Assembly (NCBI RefSeq): GCF_015182285.1
Contig: NZ_PRDM01000002.1
Coordinates: 1,116,001 to 1,180,000 of the forward strand
Length of the DNA: 64,000 nt
Reading direction: 5' to 3'
From: Flavobacterium hungaricum
GTDB lineage: Bacteria > Bacteroidota > Bacteroidia > Flavobacteriales > Flavobacteriaceae
Under the pieces are notes generated by a model. The model had not been told where the DNA came from and searched no databases. It saw only the letters and a list, made by a program, of their open reading frames with translations. How positions within the stretch are numbered: position 1 is the stretch's first letter; every line of letters begins with the position of its first letter. Both the position numbers and the translations under genes were made by a program. Below are positions 61,665-64,000 of the stretch, piece by piece.

Positions 61665-62558
61665 ATGAAAACAAATAAAGAGGCTTTTAGTGATTATCTT
61701 CTGCTTGAAAAGAAATACTCGCTTCATACGGCTGAGGCTTATATGGGTGATATTTTGTCTTTTGAGGATTTTTGTAAATCTAATTTCGAACAAGAAGGTA
61801 TTGAACAGGCAGGTTATAGTCAGATAAGGAGTTGGATTGTTGATTTGGTTGATCGAAATGTATTGAATGTTTCTATAAATAGGAAGATGGCGTCTTTGAA
61901 AGCTTTTTATAAATTTCTTTTAAAAACGAAGCAGATTGAAGTTAATCCGATGTTGAAGCATAAATCTTTGAAGACGCCTAAAATAGTTCAAATCCCTTTT
62001 TCTGAAAAAGAGTTAAAAGATTTGCTGGTTCAGATAGATTCTCCTTTGGGTTTTGAAGAGGTTCGTGATAAGCTTATTGTTGAGATGTTTTATATGACAG
62101 GAATGCGTCGAGCGGAATTGATAGGATTGATGGTTAAGAATGTTGATGTTTATTCTGGAGTGGTAAAAGTTTTGGGTAAAAGGAATAAAGAGCGTATAAT
62201 TCCTGTTTTGCCCATTGTTGCAGATCAGCTTGGTTCTTATTTAAAGGAGAGAGAAGCGTTGAATGAGGTGGTGGATTCTGATTATTTTTTTCTTTCCAAA
62301 AAAGGGTTAAAATTAAGCGAATCTTTTGTTTATCGATTAATAAATTCATACTTTAGTAGGGTCTCAGAAAAGGTGAAAAAAAGCCCGCATGTGTTACGGC
62401 ATACTTTTGCTACTCATCTTTTAAATAATGGGGCAGATTTGAATTCGGTTAAAGAATTGTTAGGGCATTCGAGTTTGGCATCGACACAGGTTTATACTCA
62501 TAATAGTTTGGCGGAACTAAAAAAAGTATATAAAGGTGCGCATCCTAGAAATAAGTAA
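61665..62558 (+). CDS. xerC: Tyrosine recombinase XerC
   Basis: A 297-residue recombinase: N-terminal SAM-like domain (FSDYLLLEKKYSLHTAEAYMGDI) and catalytic domain with the Arg in MTGMRRAELIGL, Lys in VKVLGKRNKERIIPVL, His/Arg in SPHVLRHTFATHLLNNGADL, His in LLGHSSLASTQVYTH and the nucleophile Tyr there. It resolves chromosome dimers at dif, with XerD encoded elsewhere. Position between rpsU and hpf matches a common Bacteroidota layout, so it is not a mobile-element integrase. Confidence 0.95.
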   Translation: MKTNKEAFSDYLLLEKKYSLHTAEAYMGDILSFEDFCKSNFEQEGIEQAGYSQIRSWIVDLVDRNVLNVSINRKMASLKAFYKFLLKTKQIEVNPMLKHKSLKTPKIVQIPFSEKELKDLLVQIDSPLGFEEVRDKLIVEMFYMTGMRRAELIGLMVKNVDVYSGVVKVLGKRNKERIIPVLPIVADQLGSYLKEREALNEVVDSDYFFLSKKGLKLSESFVYRLINSYFSRVSEKVKKSPHVLRHTFATHLLNNGADLNSVKELLGHSSLASTQVYTHNSLAELKKVYKGAHPRNK

Positions 62559-62592
62559 TAATTCGAAAATGTTAAATCTTAAAATTTGTATT

Positions 62593-62895
62593 ATGAAGGT
62601 AGATGTTCATGCGGTTAACTTTACTGTTGACAGAAAATTGGTCGATTTTATTCAAGAAAGAATGGGTAAATTAGAAAAATACTATGATCGTGTAGTGTCG
62701 TCTGATGTTTTTTTAAAAGTTGAAAGAACGAGTGATAAGGAGAATAAGATGGTGGAGATAAAGATTAATGTTCCTGGTGACGATTTTTTAGTAAAGAAAC
62801 AGTGTAAAACTTTTGAGGAGGCGGTTGAGCTTTCGGCGGAATCTTTAGAACGTTTACTTGTAAAAAGGAAAGAAAAAATAAGAGCACATATTTAA
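62593..62895 (+). CDS. hpf: Ribosome hibernation factor HPF/RaiA family
   Basis: A 100-residue protein, MKVDVHAVNFTVDRKLVDFIQERMGKLEKYYDRV at the start, then KVERTSDKENKMVEIKINVPGDDFLVKKQCKTFEEAVELSAESLERLLVKRKEK. This is the short HPF form, without the C-terminal dimerisation domain. It binds the 30S decoding site in slow growth. The start at 62593 is preferred over ATG 62569 and a GTG inside the end of xerC, because homologues begin at MKVDV. Confidence 0.93.
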   Translation: MKVDVHAVNFTVDRKLVDFIQERMGKLEKYYDRVVSSDVFLKVERTSDKENKMVEIKINVPGDDFLVKKQCKTFEEAVELSAESLERLLVKRKEKIRAHI

Positions 62896-62917
62896 TTGAA
62901 ATTTTTTTCGAAAAATG

Positions 62918-62948
62918 TTTTGATTAAAAGATAAAATACCTACATTTG
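62918..62948 (+). promoter_or_regulatory. Promoter of the tRNA-tuf operon
   Basis: TTTTG (62918-62922), an 18-base gap, and TACATTTG (62941-62948): the best full -33/-7 match seen in the window. Confidence 0.8.
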
Positions 62949-62950
62949 CA

Positions 62951-62976
62951 GTCCGTTAGAAATAGCGGACTTTTTT
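62951..62976 (+). terminator. Hairpin with U-run directly at the tRNA-operon transcription start
   Basis: GTCCGTTA (62951-62958), loop GAAA, TAGCGGAC (62963-62970), then six T. Eight paired positions with one G-T. It could be the terminator of hpf, or act on the new transcript that starts nearby. Confidence 0.75.
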
Positions 62977-62985
62977 AATGTATTC

Positions 62986-63062
62986 GCCGATGTAGCTCAG
63001 CTGGCTAGAGCAGCTGATTTGTAATCAGCAGGTCGTGGGTTCGAGTCCCTCTATCGGCTCCA
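62986..63062 (+). tRNA. tRNA-Thr (TGT)
   Basis: Acceptor stem GCCGATG pairs with TATCGGC. The anticodon loop TTTGTAA gives anticodon TGT, stem GCTGA/TCAGC, and the T-arm is TCGTGGGTTCGAGTCCC-like. The CCA end is encoded (63060-63062), unlike in the next two tRNAs. Confidence 0.96.
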
Positions 63063-63186
63063 GAAAAGTTTCAAATACGATTTGAAATGTGTTCTTTTAA
63101 AATATTGAAATACAATAATTTGTGTTTAAATTTTAAGGTTTTGGGTTTTGTCTAAAGTCTGGAATTTATAGTCGTGAATTATTAAA

Positions 63187-63267
63187 GGGGAGATACTCAA
63201 GCGGCCAACGAGGGCAGACTGTAAATCTGCTGTGTGAACTTCGCAGGTTCGAATCCTGCTCTCCCCA
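63187..63267 (+). tRNA. tRNA-Tyr (GTA)
   Basis: Acceptor GGGGAGA / TCTCCCC, anticodon stem GCAGA / TCTGC with loop CTGTAAA (anticodon GTA), and a long variable arm (GTGTGAACTTCGC), as class II tRNAs have. No encoded CCA. Confidence 0.95.
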
Positions 63268-63355
63268 CAAAAAAAAAGAAGTTGAGATTTTGGATTGTAG
63301 GTTTTGGATTTAAAATCTGAGATCTAAATTCAAGAATCTGAAATCAGAACTCTCT

Positions 63356-63427
63356 GCCGACTTAGCTCAGGGGTAGAGTGCTTCCTTGGTAAGGAAGAGG
63401 TCACGGGTTCAAATCCCGTAGTTGGCT
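63356..63427 (+). tRNA. tRNA-Thr (GGT)
   Basis: Acceptor GCCGACT / AGTTGGC, anticodon stem CTTCC / GGAAG with loop TTGGTAA (anticodon GGT), and T-arm ACGGGTTCAAATCCCGT. No encoded CCA. Fifty-six bases before tuf. Confidence 0.95.
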
Positions 63428-63482
63428 CAAGTAAGTAGGAAATTGAAAATTAATATATAACTAAGATTAAAAATTAAGTAAA

Positions 63483-64000
63483 ATGGCAAAGGAGAATTTT
63501 AATCGTTCCAAACCGCACTTAAACATAGGTACAATTGGACACGTGGATCACGGAAAAACTACATTAACTGCAGCAATTACAAAAGTATTGTCTGATGCTG
63601 GTTACTGTCAAGCAAAATCGTTTGATCAAATCGATAACGCTCCAGAGGAGAAAGAAAGAGGTATTACTATTAATACATCACACGTAGAGTACGAAACTGC
63701 TAACCGTCACTACGCTCACGTTGACTGTCCAGGTCACGCGGATTACGTAAAGAACATGGTTACTGGTGCTGCTCAAATGGACGGAGCTATCTTAGTAGTT
63801 GCTGCTACAGATGGTCCAATGCCACAAACTCGTGAGCACATCCTTTTAGGTCGTCAGGTTGGTATTCCAAGAATCGTTGTTTTCATGAACAAAGTGGATA
63901 TGGTTGATGATGCTGAGTTGTTAGAGCTTGTTGAAATGGAAATTAGAGATTTATTATCTTTCTACGAATATGATGGAGATAATGGTCCTGTAGTTCAAGG
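63483..64000 (+). CDS. tuf: Elongation factor Tu, N-terminal part (cut by window edge)
   Basis: The plus-strand frame from ATG 63483 stays open to the edge (172 codons). It begins [20 protein letters not shown] and shows the G-motifs: [36 protein letters not shown] and NKVD. EF-Tu brings aminoacyl-tRNA to the ribosome. The Thr-Tyr-Thr tRNAs directly before it are co-transcribed with it. No separate promoter box is seen in the 55-base gap. Confidence 0.97.
   Translation, partial: MAKENFNRSKPHLNIGTIGHVDHGKTTLTAAITKVLSDAGYCQAKSFDQIDNAPEEKERGITINTSHVEYETANRHYAHVDCPGHADYVKNMVTGAAQMDGAILVVAATDGPMPQTREHILLGRQVGIPRIVVFMNKVDMVDDAELLELVEMEIRDLLSFYEYDGDNGPVVQ

Noticed and set aside
61665-62558. Phage or integron integrase
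   Set aside because: The tyrosine recombinase is the housekeeping XerC in its conserved rpsU-hpf setting, with no attachment site or cargo genes.

Overview
The window is chromosomal DNA from a member of the Bacteroidota, most likely Flavobacterium or a close relative. The evidence is low GC, very AT-rich spacers, promoter boxes of the Bacteroidota type (TAnnTTTG), almost no Shine-Dalgarno sequences, a SusC/SusD pair, Bacteroidota-style families (DUF4230, DUF4136, DUF4890, DUF2851, GSCFA, DKNYY), and the order rpsU-xerC-hpf-tRNA-tuf. I see no prophage, integrated plasmid, CRISPR array, defence island or transposase gene. This is core chromosome with a few lineage-specific modules.

Left end (1-4.6 kb, all minus strand): the 5' part of a TonB-dependent receptor. 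It is preceded by a 35-codon ORF ending Met-Cys-Met-Cys and by an Rrf2-type regulator, which together look like a cysteine/sulfur-responsive control unit. Next come a lemA-TPM-TPM envelope cluster, a MerR-type regulator and an M23 peptidase. At 4.8-9.7 kb are alaS (with a REP-like sequence inside the ORF) and an ABC exporter, separated by a repeat-rich spacer. At 9.8-11.7 kb are two paralogous lipoprotein genes, each carrying the same 46-bp upstream box. At 11.8-21.2 kb are a GSCFA protein, the TamB/TamA-like outer-membrane assembly pair and a DUF4230 protein. At 21.4-34.7 kb are amino-acid and cofactor genes: aromatic amino acid hydroxylase, ilvA behind an Ile-rich leader peptide and terminator, hutU, a hydroxyacid dehydrogenase, a PLP desulfhydrase/deaminase, a glucosaminidase and hemL.

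At 34.9-45.8 kb are a large zinc metalloprotease, two LTxxQ/DUF4890 genes (one frameshifted), a D-lactate dehydrogenase-like gene, lysS, and three tandem paralogous lipoproteins leading into lipB. At 46-51 kb is an orphan SusC/SusD pair with no linked hydrolase, after a 700-bp AT-rich spacer. At 51-61 kb are rnhB, a putative porin, a cystathionine beta-synthase-like enzyme, DUF2851, a PspC-like protein, an amino-acid permease, a helix-hairpin-helix protein and an acyl-CoA dehydrogenase.

The right end (61.3-64 kb) is the translation block rpsU, xerC, hpf, tRNA-Thr(TGT), tRNA-Tyr(GTA), tRNA-Thr(GGT) and tuf (cut by the window edge). The rpsU gene has an exceptionally strong Shine-Dalgarno sequence, and the tRNA-tuf promoter is followed at once by a terminator-like hairpin.

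The most interesting signals are regulatory or repeat-based: the MCMC leader, the Ile leader/attenuator, the rpsU SD, the duplicated 46-bp box, the REP element read as protein inside alaS, and a family of degenerate period-8 repeats (CTAAGNNN) found in several spacers.
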